Positions 1-6,958 of a stretch of DNA of 22,790 nucleotides are shown piece by piece; position 1 is the first letter of the stretch; each line of letters begins with the position of its first letter. Location: NCBI GenBank assembly GCA_021783175.1, contig JAJXUF010000044.1, positions 1-22,790 of the forward strand, given 5' to 3'. The translations under genes were made by a program, and so were the position numbers. The notes beneath the pieces were generated by a model. The model was not told the DNA's origin. It searched no databases and saw only the letters and a program-made list of their open reading frames with translations. The DNA is from Pseudomonadota bacterium (GTDB taxonomy: Bacteria > Pseudomonadota > Gammaproteobacteria > Acidiferrobacterales > UBA6901).

Positions 1-747
1 CAAAGGATCCTGGCGGTAAAAGCGAGCGAGCTGCGTGTAGACCGACGGATAGTCCTCCAGTACCGTCTGCGGGCTGATGAAAAAGGCCTCGCTTAACACC
101 GCAAAAAACTCGCCCGCGTTCTTCGCTGCGTAAGGATCTATGCGTGACACTCCGCCGCTGGCAAGAACCTGCAGCAGGTTCGCGTATGCGGCCGCCAAGT
201 CGGCGGACCATTGGTTTGCGTCCATGCCGGCGTGCAGCGGAGGAAACCCGTTGGCCGGTCCATTCAGCATGTCGATCTTGTGCGCGAACTCGTGCAACAC
301 CACATTGTGTCCCGTTGCATCCGGCGATGCAGCTGCACGCCAGGAAAGGACAACCGGACCGCGCTGCCACGATTCACCGGAAAGTATCTCGCTGCCCTCG
401 TGCACAACGCCAACACTGTCCCGGTATTCACGTTGGACCCTGAATTCACCAGGATAGACAATGATCGACGACCAGCCGGCGTAATAGTCCAGTCCGAGGT
501 TGAGAATGAGCAGACAGGCCTGAGAGGCAATCATCACGCGTAGCGCATCGTCGATCAGCTGACCGGCGGCGCCTTCGAAGGTTTTCTTGTGAAGAAAGCT
601 TGAAACGAGATGGCGCAACCGATGACGCTCGCGGGGCGGCAGAGTCGCAAGAAAACCGCACCGCGCCAGCGTCTGACGCCAAAGCGAATCCGGAATTTCG
701 CGCGCAGCGTGACTGCGGTTCAGAAATCTCCGGGCAAACTCGAACAC
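1..747 (-). CDS. mtfA: MtfA-like zinc metallopeptidase (M90 family), 3' end cut by window
   Basis: Seen: reading the minus strand gives an open frame of 249 residues that runs off the left edge without a stop. It contains HEFAHKID at residues 152-159 (zinc ligands H152 and H156, catalytic E153) and a downstream GEFFAVLSE whose first glutamate, E213, fits the third zinc ligand. Both spacings match E. coli MtfA (H149, H153, E212). The last visible residues, FYRQDPL, also match the MtfA tail, so only a short C-terminus is missing. There is no ATG. I chose GTG at 747 because it yields the usual short start before IPDSLW and has GAGG 11 nt upstream; a CTG farther upstream is possible. Known: MtfA is a cytosolic peptidase that in E. 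coli binds the glucose repressor Mlc and so affects ptsG. Context: it lies 37 nt after pgi on the same strand, so the two are probably co-transcribed. Role here is inferred. Confidence 0.9.
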   Translation of the reverse strand, partial: MFEFARRFLNRSHAAREIPDSLWRQTLARCGFLATLPPRERHRLRHLVSSFLHKKTFEGAAGQLIDDALRVMIASQACLLILNLGLDYYAGWSSIIVYPGEFRVQREYRDSVGVVHEGSEILSGESWQRGPVVLSWRAAASPDATGHNVVLHEFAHKIDMLNGPANGFPPLHAGMDANQWSADLAAAYANLLQVLASGGVSRIDPYAAKNAGEFFAVLSEAFFISPQTVLEDYPSVYTQLARFYRQDPL

Positions 748-784
748 GGGCGCAACAACCTCGCGCGGCAGGAACAGTGAAGCC

Positions 785-2191
785 TCAGTTAAATCCTTCC
801 TGCAGATAGCGGATTGCCAGTTTCTTGCCTTTTTCCACTGACGGTTGATCGAGTGGATTGATGCCGTAGAGAAGACCGGTATAGACGGTGGTGCGTTGAT
901 AGAGTTCGATGATTTGGCCGAGCGTGTAGGCATCGAGCAGGGGCATCTCCAGGGTCATATTCGGATGCCCGGCTTCGGTAATTACTTGCCGGGTTGCGCG
1001 GAATTCTGCGTGAATAATGTCCGCAAGCGTGCGACCTTCGAGATACGGGAACGCGCTGCGCGCGTCGGCTTCCATGGGGACGTGGATATCGTGATCCCAC
1101 CAGTCCAGATCGACGAACGTAAACATCTTGTCGTGACGCGATTCGAGGTACATCTGCAGTTGGCTGTGCTGATCGACTGCGCCCATGGCGCGCACAGGTA
1201 GCGATCCGGCAGCCGATTGACCTGGTTGAGGTCCCTGCCATTTTCCCAGCGACTCGGCCCACAACTGACAGTACCAGTCCGCAAGCAGGCGCAGGCGATT
1301 GACGTAGGGCATCATAACGCTGATGCGCTTGTCCCGGCGTTTGTCCAGAAGGTAATAGAGCGCTGCGAGCAGAAGCGCGGGATTCTTTTCCGGGTCTGCT
1401 GCGGTGCAACGTGCGCCGAAATCGGCCGCTCCGGCAAGCAGTGAATCCACGTCAATGTCGAGTGCCGCAAGCGGCAGCAGCCCGACGGCCGACAGAACCG
1501 AGTAGCGCCCGCCAACCTGTGGTGGCACGGGCAGGCTGGCAAGTTCCTCTTTGCGTGCGAGCTGCCGCAGCCACCCATGGTCGGGATCGGTTATGACCCA
1601 TTGGTGGCGTCTCGCTTCTTTGGCGCCAAGCTTCTTGGTAAGCCAATCGCGCAGTATCAGGTACTGAACCACAGTTTCGATGGTTCCTCCCGACTTGCTG
1701 ATGCAAAGCACGGCTGTGTGCTCCGGGGAAAGCTGTCGAAATAGGCGATCCATGTGATACGAGTCGATGTTCTCGACGAAATGCAGCCTTGGCACGGAAG
1801 CGGCTTGCGCGCCTGCCGGCGAGTCATCCTCCGGTTTAAGTGCATGGCGGATCGCCTTGGTTCCGAGATTGGAGCCGCCAATACCGATGAGCAAAATGTC
1901 GCGATAGCCTCTTAGCTCGGCAGCTGAGCTGCGAATCTCAGGCAGTGAGTTACGCATTTCGGTGGCGAGATTAAGACAGGCAAATTCGGCATCCAACCCC
2001 CCGAGCGATTTGCTTACTAGGGTCTCGTGCACGCGCCCCATGTCGTCGGCAAGCTGCAAAATGTCATTGTGATCGATACCTTCAACCCCCACCTGTTCGC
2101 GAAACATGTTCGCGGTATTGATGCCGAGCGCTTTTCCACGCACAGGTGCGGTGAGCGACGTGCTGATAACTGGATTGCTGGCTTTTGGCAT
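785..2191 (-). CDS. pgi: Glucose-6-phosphate isomerase
   Basis: Interconverts glucose-6-phosphate and fructose-6-phosphate in the cytosol. The 468-residue product has the family landmarks in order: IGGSNLGTKAI (residues 104-114), SKSGGTIET (165-173), the signature GGRYSVLSAVG (227-237), WAESLGK with the catalytic-type glutamate E313, DQHSQLQ with H342, and a C-terminal DQPSVEKGK (448-456) containing the conserved lysine. The second family signature normally has G or A where this protein has serine (S451), a mild deviation. The length fits the shorter bacterial forms rather than the roughly 550-residue E. coli type. ATG at 2191 is preceded by AGAGGA at 9 nt spacing, which supports this start. 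It is the first gene of a probable pgi-mtfA transcription unit. No convincing promoter was found upstream. Confidence 0.97.
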   Translation of the reverse strand: MPKASNPVISTSLTAPVRGKALGINTANMFREQVGVEGIDHNDILQLADDMGRVHETLVSKSLGGLDAEFACLNLATEMRNSLPEIRSSAAELRGYRDILLIGIGGSNLGTKAIRHALKPEDDSPAGAQAASVPRLHFVENIDSYHMDRLFRQLSPEHTAVLCISKSGGTIETVVQYLILRDWLTKKLGAKEARRHQWVITDPDHGWLRQLARKEELASLPVPPQVGGRYSVLSAVGLLPLAALDIDVDSLLAGAADFGARCTAADPEKNPALLLAALYYLLDKRRDKRISVMMPYVNRLRLLADWYCQLWAESLGKWQGPQPGQSAAGSLPVRAMGAVDQHSQLQMYLESRHDKMFTFVDLDWWDHDIHVPMEADARSAFPYLEGRTLADIIHAEFRATRQVITEAGHPNMTLEMPLLDAYTLGQIIELYQRTTVYTGLLYGINPLDQPSVEKGKKLAIRYLQEGFN

Positions 2192-2538
2192 GGGTGAGAT
2201 TCCTCTGTTCGCCGCACGGTACTCCTGCCGTGTGACAAGTCTGCGGTCGGAAAAAATGCATATGCTTCTTACGGGCTTCAGGCGCGGGTCGACGCGGTTC
2301 CTAATCGGGCTGTGCCGCGAAGCAGGGGCGCCCCCACAGTCTTTGCAGAAAGTGTGACCTTAGTATGCAGCGCACCATTGACGCGCCAGATCTGCGGCGA
2401 TCGCGATCGGGTACTAGCGATCAGAAGCGGGATGGTCCGAGTTTATCACAGCTGCGACTGGAACAAGCGCACTGACGAACGGTAGGAAATATTTTTTTAG
2501 CGGGACTCGCAGCGCCTATTCAGGCCACTGCACCCATG
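2192..2538. other. Intergenic region between pgi and the lipoprotein gene, with a GATC cluster
   Basis: No credible gene lies here. The stretch is the shared upstream region of the divergent pgi and lipoprotein genes. It holds four GATC sites between 2389 and 2422, two of them inside a perfect 12-bp palindrome CGATCGCGATCG at 2398-2409. An A/T-rich run (2489-2499) lies nearer the lipoprotein promoter. I saw no recognisable RNA gene. Confidence 0.6.
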
Positions 2539-2544
2539 TATAAT
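2517..2544 (+). promoter_or_regulatory. Probable sigma-70 promoter of the lipoprotein gene
   Basis: A perfect -10 box TATAAT lies at 2539-2544, with TG directly before it. The best -35 is TATTCA at 2517-2522 (16-bp spacer), a weak match. Expected transcript start is near 2551, giving a leader of about 60 nt before the ATG at 2611. The A/T-rich tract at 2489-2499 could act as an upstream element. Confidence 0.6.
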
Positions 2545-2610
2545 TGCGCCGGCTTAGCGCCGATTTTGGTTGCAAAACATTTACTATTACTTATCCCGGG
2601 AGAGTTACAG

Positions 2611-2832
2611 ATGAAAAAGCTGCTGGTTTTGATTGCCGTCGCATTTGCCCTTACCGCATGTGAGAAGAAGGCCGCGGAAGCTCCGGCTGCCGCCCCCGCC
2701 GCTGCTCCGGCTGCTCAGGCTCCGGCTGCCGCCCCTGCCGCTGGTACGGAAGCTCCGGCTGCTCAGGCTCCGGCTGCCGCCCCTGCCGCTGGTACGGAAG
2801 CTCCGGCTGCCGCCCCTGATCAGAAGAACTAA
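2611..2832 (+). CDS. Small Ala/Pro-rich lipoprotein of unknown function
   Basis: The 73-residue product starts MKKLLVLIAVAFALTAC, a classic lipoprotein signal with lipobox LTAC (residues 14-17). The predicted mature protein begins at C17 and is about 57 residues. The residues after Cys are EKK, with no Asp at +2, which by the E. coli sorting rule favours the outer membrane (inference). The rest is almost entirely Ala and Pro with Gln, Gly, Thr and Glu. It is built from two exact 16-residue repeats plus flanking degenerate units, and ends DQKN. No globular domain is recognisable; it is probably an extended flexible tether. ATG 2611 has GGGAG about 9 nt upstream; an upstream in-frame ATG at 2536 would overlap the promoter and bury the signal peptide, so it was not used. 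Converges on folD across a hairpin. Confidence 0.85.
   Translation: MKKLLVLIAVAFALTACEKKAAEAPAAAPAAAPAAQAPAAAPAAGTEAPAAQAPAAAPAAGTEAPAAAPDQKN
2704..2799 (+). repeat. Perfect 48-bp tandem repeat, two copies, inside the lipoprotein gene
   Basis: Copies at 2704-2751 and 2752-2799 are identical, base for base, by direct reading. The unit encodes 16 residues, APAAQAPAAAPAAGTE. A partial third copy begins at 2800 and a degenerate copy precedes the array. The unit is a multiple of three, so gain or loss of a copy keeps the frame. Confidence 0.95.
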
Positions 2833-2850
2833 TTGGTTTTTCCGTGAAGT

Positions 2851-2877
2851 CCGCCGAACCGTTTCGCGGTTCGGCGG
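2851..2877. terminator. Bidirectional hairpin between the lipoprotein gene and folD
   Basis: A perfect 10-bp stem, CCGCCGAACC (2851-2860) and GGTTCGGCGG (2868-2877), has a 7-nt loop. It sits 18 nt after the lipoprotein stop and 21 nt after the folD stop on the other strand. Neither strand has a U-tract directly after the stem, so it is a weak intrinsic terminator or an mRNA 3'-end stabiliser. Confidence 0.55.
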
Positions 2878-2898
2878 TTGGGGAATTGTCCTGAATTG

Positions 2899-3765
2899 TC
2901 AGGACCTTGCCCGACCGTGGAATTGTTCGGTGGCTTCCAGGGTATTGAGAAGCAGGGAAGCCACTGTCATCGGTCCCACTCCACCAGGGACAGGGGTGAT
3001 CCAGGCAGCCCTTTCAGCCGCAACTTCGAATTCCACGTCGCCGGTTAGTTTGCCGTCAGCCGAGCGCGTGATACCAACATCCATCACGGCCGCCCCGGTT
3101 TTGACCCACTGACCTTTAATAAGGCCAGGTTTGCCAGCGGCGACCACCAGGATGTCCGCCTGGGCCACCAGAGAGGGCAAATCGCGGGTAAACCGGTGAC
3201 ACACCGTCACGGTGCAACCGGCAAGCAGAAGCTCAAGCGCCATAGGGCGTCCAACATGGTTAGAGGCGCCGACCACAACAGCGTGCTGACCACGTATCGC
3301 AAGGTCCGTCGTTGCCAAGAGATGCATGATGCCGCGCGGGGTACACGAGCGCAGCACCGGCATTCGCAGGGCCAGGCGACCCATGTTATAGGGGTGAAAG
3401 CCATCCACATCCTTGTCCGGGCGAATCCGCTCGATGACCGTTTCCGCATCGATTTGCGCCGGCAGGGGAAGCTGAACCAGGATTCCGTCGACGCGCGTAT
3501 CTTGGTTCAGCTGGTCAATAAGTTGCAGCAAACTGTTCTGGGGGATGTCGGCCGGCAGATCATGCGAAAAGGACAGCATCCCGACTTCAGCGCAGGCTTT
3601 GCGCTTGCTGCGCACGTAGACCTGGGACGCCGGATTTTCGCCGACCATGATCACGGCCAGCCCGGGTACGCGCTCGCCACGCGCCGTTCTTTGCGCCACG
3701 CGCACTCCAACCTCGGCCCGTACAGCTGCCGCAATTGTTCTACCATCGATGATGCGTGCGCTCAT
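2899..3765 (-). CDS. folD: Bifunctional methylenetetrahydrofolate dehydrogenase / methenyltetrahydrofolate cyclohydrolase
   Basis: Catalyses NADP-dependent oxidation of 5,10-methylene-THF to methenyl-THF and its hydrolysis to 10-formyl-THF in the cytosol. The product is 288 residues, close to the usual length. Landmarks are the catalytic region VYVRSKRK (Y50, K54), [19 protein letters not shown], the nucleotide-binding GASNHVGRP and the C-terminal [10 protein letters not shown]. The frame stays open upstream to 3915, but homology begins with MSARIIDG, so ATG 3765 was chosen. There is no clear ribosome binding site before this ATG (the sequence is T-rich), so initiation may be weak or depend on a short leader. 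Divergent from the tRNA operon. Placement next to tRNAs and tig matches other gammaproteobacteria. Confidence 0.97.
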   Translation of the reverse strand: MSARIIDGRTIAAAVRAEVGVRVAQRTARGERVPGLAVIMVGENPASQVYVRSKRKACAEVGMLSFSHDLPADIPQNSLLQLIDQLNQDTRVDGILVQLPLPAQIDAETVIERIRPDKDVDGFHPYNMGRLALRMPVLRSCTPRGIMHLLATTDLAIRGQHAVVVGASNHVGRPMALELLLAGCTVTVCHRFTRDLPSLVAQADILVVAAGKPGLIKGQWVKTGAAVMDVGITRSADGKLTGDVEFEVAAERAAWITPVPGGVGPMTVASLLLNTLEATEQFHGRARS

Positions 3766-3801
3766 GCAAAAACAGGTTTTTTGACTTTGAGAAAGGGCCG
3801 C

Positions 3802-3830
3802 ATCATCGCATGCGCTCCCGCTGGCGCCAA
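3802..3830 (-). promoter_or_regulatory. Possible folD promoter
   Basis: On the minus strand TTGGCG (3830-3825) is followed after 17 bp by GATGAT (3807-3802). Both hexamers are only moderate sigma-70 matches. The start would fall around 3795, leaving a short leader of about 30 nt. Low confidence because no independent support exists. Confidence 0.3.
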
Positions 3831-3914
3831 GTGCGCCCCCCGGAGCGGTTTTCGCCAAGGCGGGCGCTGAGTGTCGGCCAATCGGCCTGGCGCGGCCCAT
3901 CGTCCGTGGCGCCA

Positions 3915-3943
3915 TTGACCGTCGTGGGGCCAGCGCGTATATT
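3915..3943 (+). promoter_or_regulatory. Strong sigma-70 promoter of the tRNA operon
   Basis: TTGACC (3915-3920), a 17-bp spacer, then TATATT (3938-3943). A GC-rich discriminator (CTGCGCCC) follows, typical of stringently controlled stable-RNA promoters. Transcription would start near 3950 and leave a leader of about 105 nt before tRNA-Pro. Confidence 0.7.
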
Positions 3944-4055
3944 CTGCGCCCTTGCGCGGTGCGGGTCCTTAGCGCTCGACTACCGGTAGCGGTAGCAGGT
4001 TGAGTCCCAATACCAAGGGACCGCGCGATGCCTTATCGAGTTGAACCACGGTCGC

Positions 4056-4132
<77 letters not shown>

Positions 4133-4203
4133 TAATTGTTGTCTGCAAGGGCAAACGGGGGTTGCCGGGTTGAGCTTGCGCCCGTTGCTCCACAAGAGAG
4201 CAC

Positions 4204-4280
4204 GCGCCCGTAGCTCAACCGGATAGAGCACCAGCCTTCTAAGCTGGGGGTTACAGGTTCGATTCCTGTCGGGCGCGCCA
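4204..4280 (+). tRNA. tRNA-Arg (anticodon TCT)
   Basis: Acceptor arms GCGCCCG and CGGGCGC pair fully, discriminator G, encoded CCA (4278-4280). Anticodon stem CCAGC/GCTGG with loop CTTCTAA places TCT at 4238-4240, reading AGA and AGG. T-arm GGTTCGATT is canonical. Confidence 0.98.
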
Positions 4281-4372
4281 TGTTTGCCGGCCCTGGGCGG
4301 TCCAGTTTTGGTGTGGGTGCCTGTGTGACAAGTGGCGGGGCGGAGTTCCGCTAAGGCCGTTCCCAGAATTAT

Positions 4373-4450
4373 GGTGAGCGTAGCTCAGCTGGTCAGAGTC
4401 CCGGATTGTGATTCCGGTTGTCGTGGGTTCGAATCCCATCGCTCACCCCA
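4373..4450 (+). tRNA. tRNA-His (anticodon GTG)
   Basis: Acceptor arms GTGAGCG and CGCTCAC pair, and the extra 5' G at 4373 faces discriminator C at 4447, the hallmark of bacterial tRNA-His. CCA is encoded (4448-4450). Stem CCGGA/TCCGG holds anticodon GTG at 4408-4410. The 92-nt spacer before it has no obvious gene. Confidence 0.98.
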
Positions 4451-4474
4451 GTTTTGCTGTATGCGGTAGTATGC

Positions 4475-4550
4475 GGGCCGTTAGCTCAGTTGGTAGAGCT
4501 GGAGACTCTTAATCTCTAGGTCGTAGGTTCGACTCCTACACGGCCCACCA
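4475..4550 (+). tRNA. tRNA-Lys (anticodon CTT)
   Basis: Acceptor arms GGGCCGT and ACGGCCC pair, discriminator A, encoded CCA (4548-4550). Anticodon stem GGAGA/TCTCT (outer pair G-T) with loop CTCTTAA gives CTT at 4508-4510, decoding AAG. It is followed at once by the operon terminator. Confidence 0.97.
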
Positions 4551-4558
4551 TTCTGCGA

Positions 4559-4589
4559 GGCTCGATGTCCGGGACATCGAGCCTTTTTT
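4559..4589 (+). terminator. Rho-independent terminator of the tRNA operon
   Basis: GGCTCGATGTC (4559-4569) pairs perfectly with GACATCGAGCC (4573-4583) across a 3-nt loop, then six T residues (4584-4589). The 11-bp stem plus T-run is a textbook intrinsic terminator. It lies 8 nt after tRNA-Lys and separates tRNA-Leu from the operon. Confidence 0.95.
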
Positions 4590-4595
4590 GTCCGG

Positions 4596-4624
4596 TTGCA
4601 AAGTCTCAATACGTCCGATAGTAC
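4596..4624 (+). promoter_or_regulatory. Possible promoter of tRNA-Leu
   Basis: TTGCAA (4596-4601), 17-bp spacer, TAGTAC (4619-4624), then a GC-rich stretch before the tRNA. The -10 matches consensus at only three positions. Support comes from need: a strong terminator lies just upstream, so tRNA-Leu requires its own start. Confidence 0.4.
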
Positions 4625-4660
4625 CACGGGGTGAGCGGTCCCGGCGGCGGATCCCCAACT

Positions 4661-4745
4661 GCGAATGTGGCGGAACTGGTAGACGCGCTGGATTTAGGTT
4701 CCAGTGGGGTAACCCGTGGGAGTTCGAGTCTCCCCGTTCGCACCA
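4661..4745 (+). tRNA. tRNA-Leu (anticodon TAG)
   Basis: An 85-nt class II tRNA with a long variable arm. Acceptor arms GCGAATG and CGTTCGC pair with one G-T, discriminator A, encoded CCA (4743-4745). Stem CTGGA/TCCAG encloses TTTAGGT, anticodon TAG at 4695-4697, reading CTA and other CTN codons. No terminator follows, so transcripts may read into tig. Confidence 0.98.
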
Positions 4746-4779
4746 TATATGTATGCGTTGTAGCCAGCTACGTATCTCC

Positions 4780-4808
4780 TTGGCCTCCTGCCCGCTTAAC
4801 GGTATGAT
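4780..4808 (+). promoter_or_regulatory. Probable sigma-70 promoter of tig
   Basis: TTGGCC (4780-4785), 17-bp spacer, TATGAT (4803-4808). The start would be near 4815, giving a leader of about 55 nt before the ATG of tig. Confidence 0.55.
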
Positions 4809-4870
4809 ATTCCCGTTACAGTCCGGCTGATAGAAAGCCGCAATTACCGCGATTCCATAGGGTTTTTTTG

Positions 4871-6193
4871 ATGCAGATATCCGTAGAAACCACCGGCCGC
4901 CTTGGTCGCAGAATGACCGTGGCGCTTCCCGCCGACCAGCTGGAGCGCGAGGTCTCGGCGCGCCTGCAGCGTCTTTCCAGAACTTCGCGTTTTCCCGGGT
5001 TTCGACCGGGCAAGGCGCCGATGAAGATTATCGAGGCACACTACGGCGGTAAGGTCATGGAGGAAGTTGCCGGCGACCTGATCCAGTCGAGTTTCTATGA
5101 AGCCATTGTTGGGCAGGGGCTCAAGCCGGCCGGTGGCCCGACCATTGAGTCGCGTTCCATCGAACGTGGCCACGATCTGAAGTATACGGCGGTGTTCGAA
5201 GTCTACCCTGAAATCGGAAAGCTTGATGTTGCCGGCCGTCAGATCGAGCGACCGATAAGCAGCGTCACCGAGGCCGACATCGACCATACGCTGGAATCAT
5301 TGCGCAAGCAGCGCATGACTTGGCGCGCCACTGAGCGTGCCGCACAGACTGACGATCGCCTGGTGATCGACTTCGAGGGGCGCATCAATGGCGCTCCTTT
5401 CGAAGGTGGCAGTGCGTCGGATTTCGCGCTGGTGCTGGGCCGCAAAACCCTGGTTGACGGTTTCGAAGATAACCTGATTGGTGCCAAGGCAGCAGATGTA
5501 CGCAGCGTGCACGTTCGGTTTCCCGCGGACTACCGTAGTCAGATGCTGGCCGGCCAGGATGTCGATTTCGAAGTGAAAGTCAAAGAGGTCGACGAGCCGG
5601 TGCTGCCTGCGGTGGACTCAGAGTTCGCCAAGCAGTTTGGTATCCAGGATGGCAGCGTCGATTCGCTGCGTGCGGAGGTGAGACGCAATCTGGAGCGCGA
5701 GTTGCAAGACCAAATTCGTGCGCGCATTCGCGACCAGGTTTTCGAAGCACTCTTGCAGGATAACGAACTGGAAGTTCCCAGCGCCTTGCATGAAGCGGAA
5801 ATCGACAAGCTGATCGAGCGTGCTGCTGCCAGCCTGGAAGCCCAGGGTGTGGCGCGTGCTAAGGTGCCAGCCGACCGTTCACTCTACGCTGGCCAGGCGC
5901 GCCGGCGAGTTGCTCTCGGCCTGATACTGGCCGAAATCGTTAAATCACGCGCAATTGTCGCCGACCCTGCGCTGGTAAGAGCGCGCGTCGAGCGTCTCGC
6001 CGAAAGCTACGAGTCGCCGCAGAAGTTCATTGAATGGCACTATGCCGAGCCGGGTCGGCTGGGAGAAATCGAATCACTTGTTCTCGAAGAGCAGGTGGTC
6101 GATCTCTTGCTGCAATCGGCGACCATCAAGGACAAGCCGCTGTCCTTGAAGGAACTCACCCAGCAAGCCGATGAAACAAGGCAGGAAGGCTAA
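4871..6193 (+). CDS. tig: Trigger factor (ribosome-associated chaperone and peptidyl-prolyl isomerase)
   Basis: Binds ribosomal protein L23 at the exit tunnel and shields nascent chains. The 440-residue product has the ribosome-docking motif GFRPGKAP at residues 43-50, the same position as in E. coli. An FKBP-like PPIase domain follows at about 160-245 (LVIDFEGRINGAPFEGG onward) and then the long helical C-terminal chaperone domain. ATG 4871 is preceded directly by an in-frame TTG (4868), which is less likely. No strong Shine-Dalgarno is visible; the region before the ATG is a run of seven T residues, so translation may be tuned by that. First gene of the tig-clpP-clpX-lon block; clpP follows after 30 nt. 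Confidence 0.98.
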   Translation: MQISVETTGRLGRRMTVALPADQLEREVSARLQRLSRTSRFPGFRPGKAPMKIIEAHYGGKVMEEVAGDLIQSSFYEAIVGQGLKPAGGPTIESRSIERGHDLKYTAVFEVYPEIGKLDVAGRQIERPISSVTEADIDHTLESLRKQRMTWRATERAAQTDDRLVIDFEGRINGAPFEGGSASDFALVLGRKTLVDGFEDNLIGAKAADVRSVHVRFPADYRSQMLAGQDVDFEVKVKEVDEPVLPAVDSEFAKQFGIQDGSVDSLRAEVRRNLERELQDQIRARIRDQVFEALLQDNELEVPSALHEAEIDKLIERAAASLEAQGVARAKVPADRSLYAGQARRRVALGLILAEIVKSRAIVADPALVRARVERLAESYESPQKFIEWHYAEPGRLGEIESLVLEEQVVDLLLQSATIKDKPLSLKELTQQADETRQEG

Positions 6194-6223
6194 CGTTTTT
6201 TGCAGTCCTTAGAGGAATACAGC

Positions 6224-6853
6224 ATGAGGGATTTCATGAATAACGCCGGTGCCCTGGATACCCGTGGTCTTGGATTGGTACCCATGGTCATTGAAACGAC
6301 CGGTCGCGGCGAGCGCGCCTACGACATCTATTCGCGCATGCTCAAGGAGCGCCTGGTATTCCTTGTCGGGCCGATTGAGGACTACATGGCGAATCTGGTG
6401 GTCGCGCAATTGTTGTTTCTAGAGTCGGAGAACCCGGACAAGGACATCAACCTTTATATCAATTCTCCGGGCGGTGCGGTGAACGCTGGTCTGGCCATCT
6501 ATGACACCATGCAGTTCATCAAGCCGGATGTCAGTACGGTCTGTATCGGCCAGGCTGCCAGTATGGGCGCGCTGCTTCTGGCGGGCGGGGCCAAAAACAA
6601 GCGCTTCTGCCTGCCGCATGCGCGCATGATGATTCACCAGCCTCTCGGCGGTTTCCAGGGGCAGGCCACGGATATTGACATCCACGCCCGGGAAATCCTG
6701 CGGGTGCGCGAACGCCTGAACCAGATACTGGTCCGGCATACGGGGCAAAATATGCAGAAAATTGAGCAGGATACCGAGCGAGACAACTTCATGGATGGCT
6801 CGGAGGCCGTAAATTACGGCTTGGTTGATGCCGTGATAGAAAAGCGTACCTGA
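6224..6853 (+). CDS. clpP: ATP-dependent Clp protease proteolytic subunit
   Basis: Self-assembling serine peptidase that forms the barrel of ClpXP and ClpAP. The 209-residue product shows the catalytic triad S113 (in GQAASMGA), H138 (in MMIHQPLGG) and D187 (in ERDNFMD), with spacings matching E. coli ClpP. It also has NSPGG at 80-84 and an N-terminal extension ahead of GLVPMVIET that is likely removed as a propeptide. ATG 6224 was chosen because GAGGA sits about 8 nt upstream; an in-frame TTG at 6200 lacks this. Lies 30 nt after tig and 105 nt before clpX, its ATPase partner. Confidence 0.98.
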   Translation: MRDFMNNAGALDTRGLGLVPMVIETTGRGERAYDIYSRMLKERLVFLVGPIEDYMANLVVAQLLFLESENPDKDINLYINSPGGAVNAGLAIYDTMQFIKPDVSTVCIGQAASMGALLLAGGAKNKRFCLPHARMMIHQPLGGFQGQATDIDIHAREILRVRERLNQILVRHTGQNMQKIEQDTERDNFMDGSEAVNYGLVDAVIEKRT

Positions 6854-6881
6854 CCAAGTTGTGCTATAAAAGGAATTAAAT

Positions 6882-6897
6882 AGCCCGGTAACGGGCT
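6882..6897 (+). other. Short hairpin between clpP and clpX
   Basis: AGCCCG (6882-6887) and CGGGCT (6892-6897) pair around loop GTAA. No T-run follows, so full termination is unlikely. It may protect the clpP mRNA 3' end or partly attenuate read-through into clpX. Confidence 0.4.
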
Positions 6898-6958
6898 TGC
6901 AATTCTGGTTGCGAGCATGCATTTTGAGTTGATCCTGCAGGGCTAGAGCGAGGCTGAG

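Noticed and set aside
2633..3112. Plus-strand open frame of 159 codons overlapping the lipoprotein gene and the folD end
   Set aside because: Out of frame with the lipoprotein; its Pro/Leu/Arg-rich product is a product of the repeat read in another frame.
3766..3915. Upstream extension of folD by 50 codons
   Set aside because: The extra residues do not resemble FolD, which begins at MSARIIDG. The extension would also run into the tRNA operon promoter.
3951..4055. Leader of the tRNA operon as a possible small RNA
   Set aside because: Only short local palindromes such as CTACCGGTAG are seen; nothing matches a known RNA family and it is likely just removed during tRNA processing.
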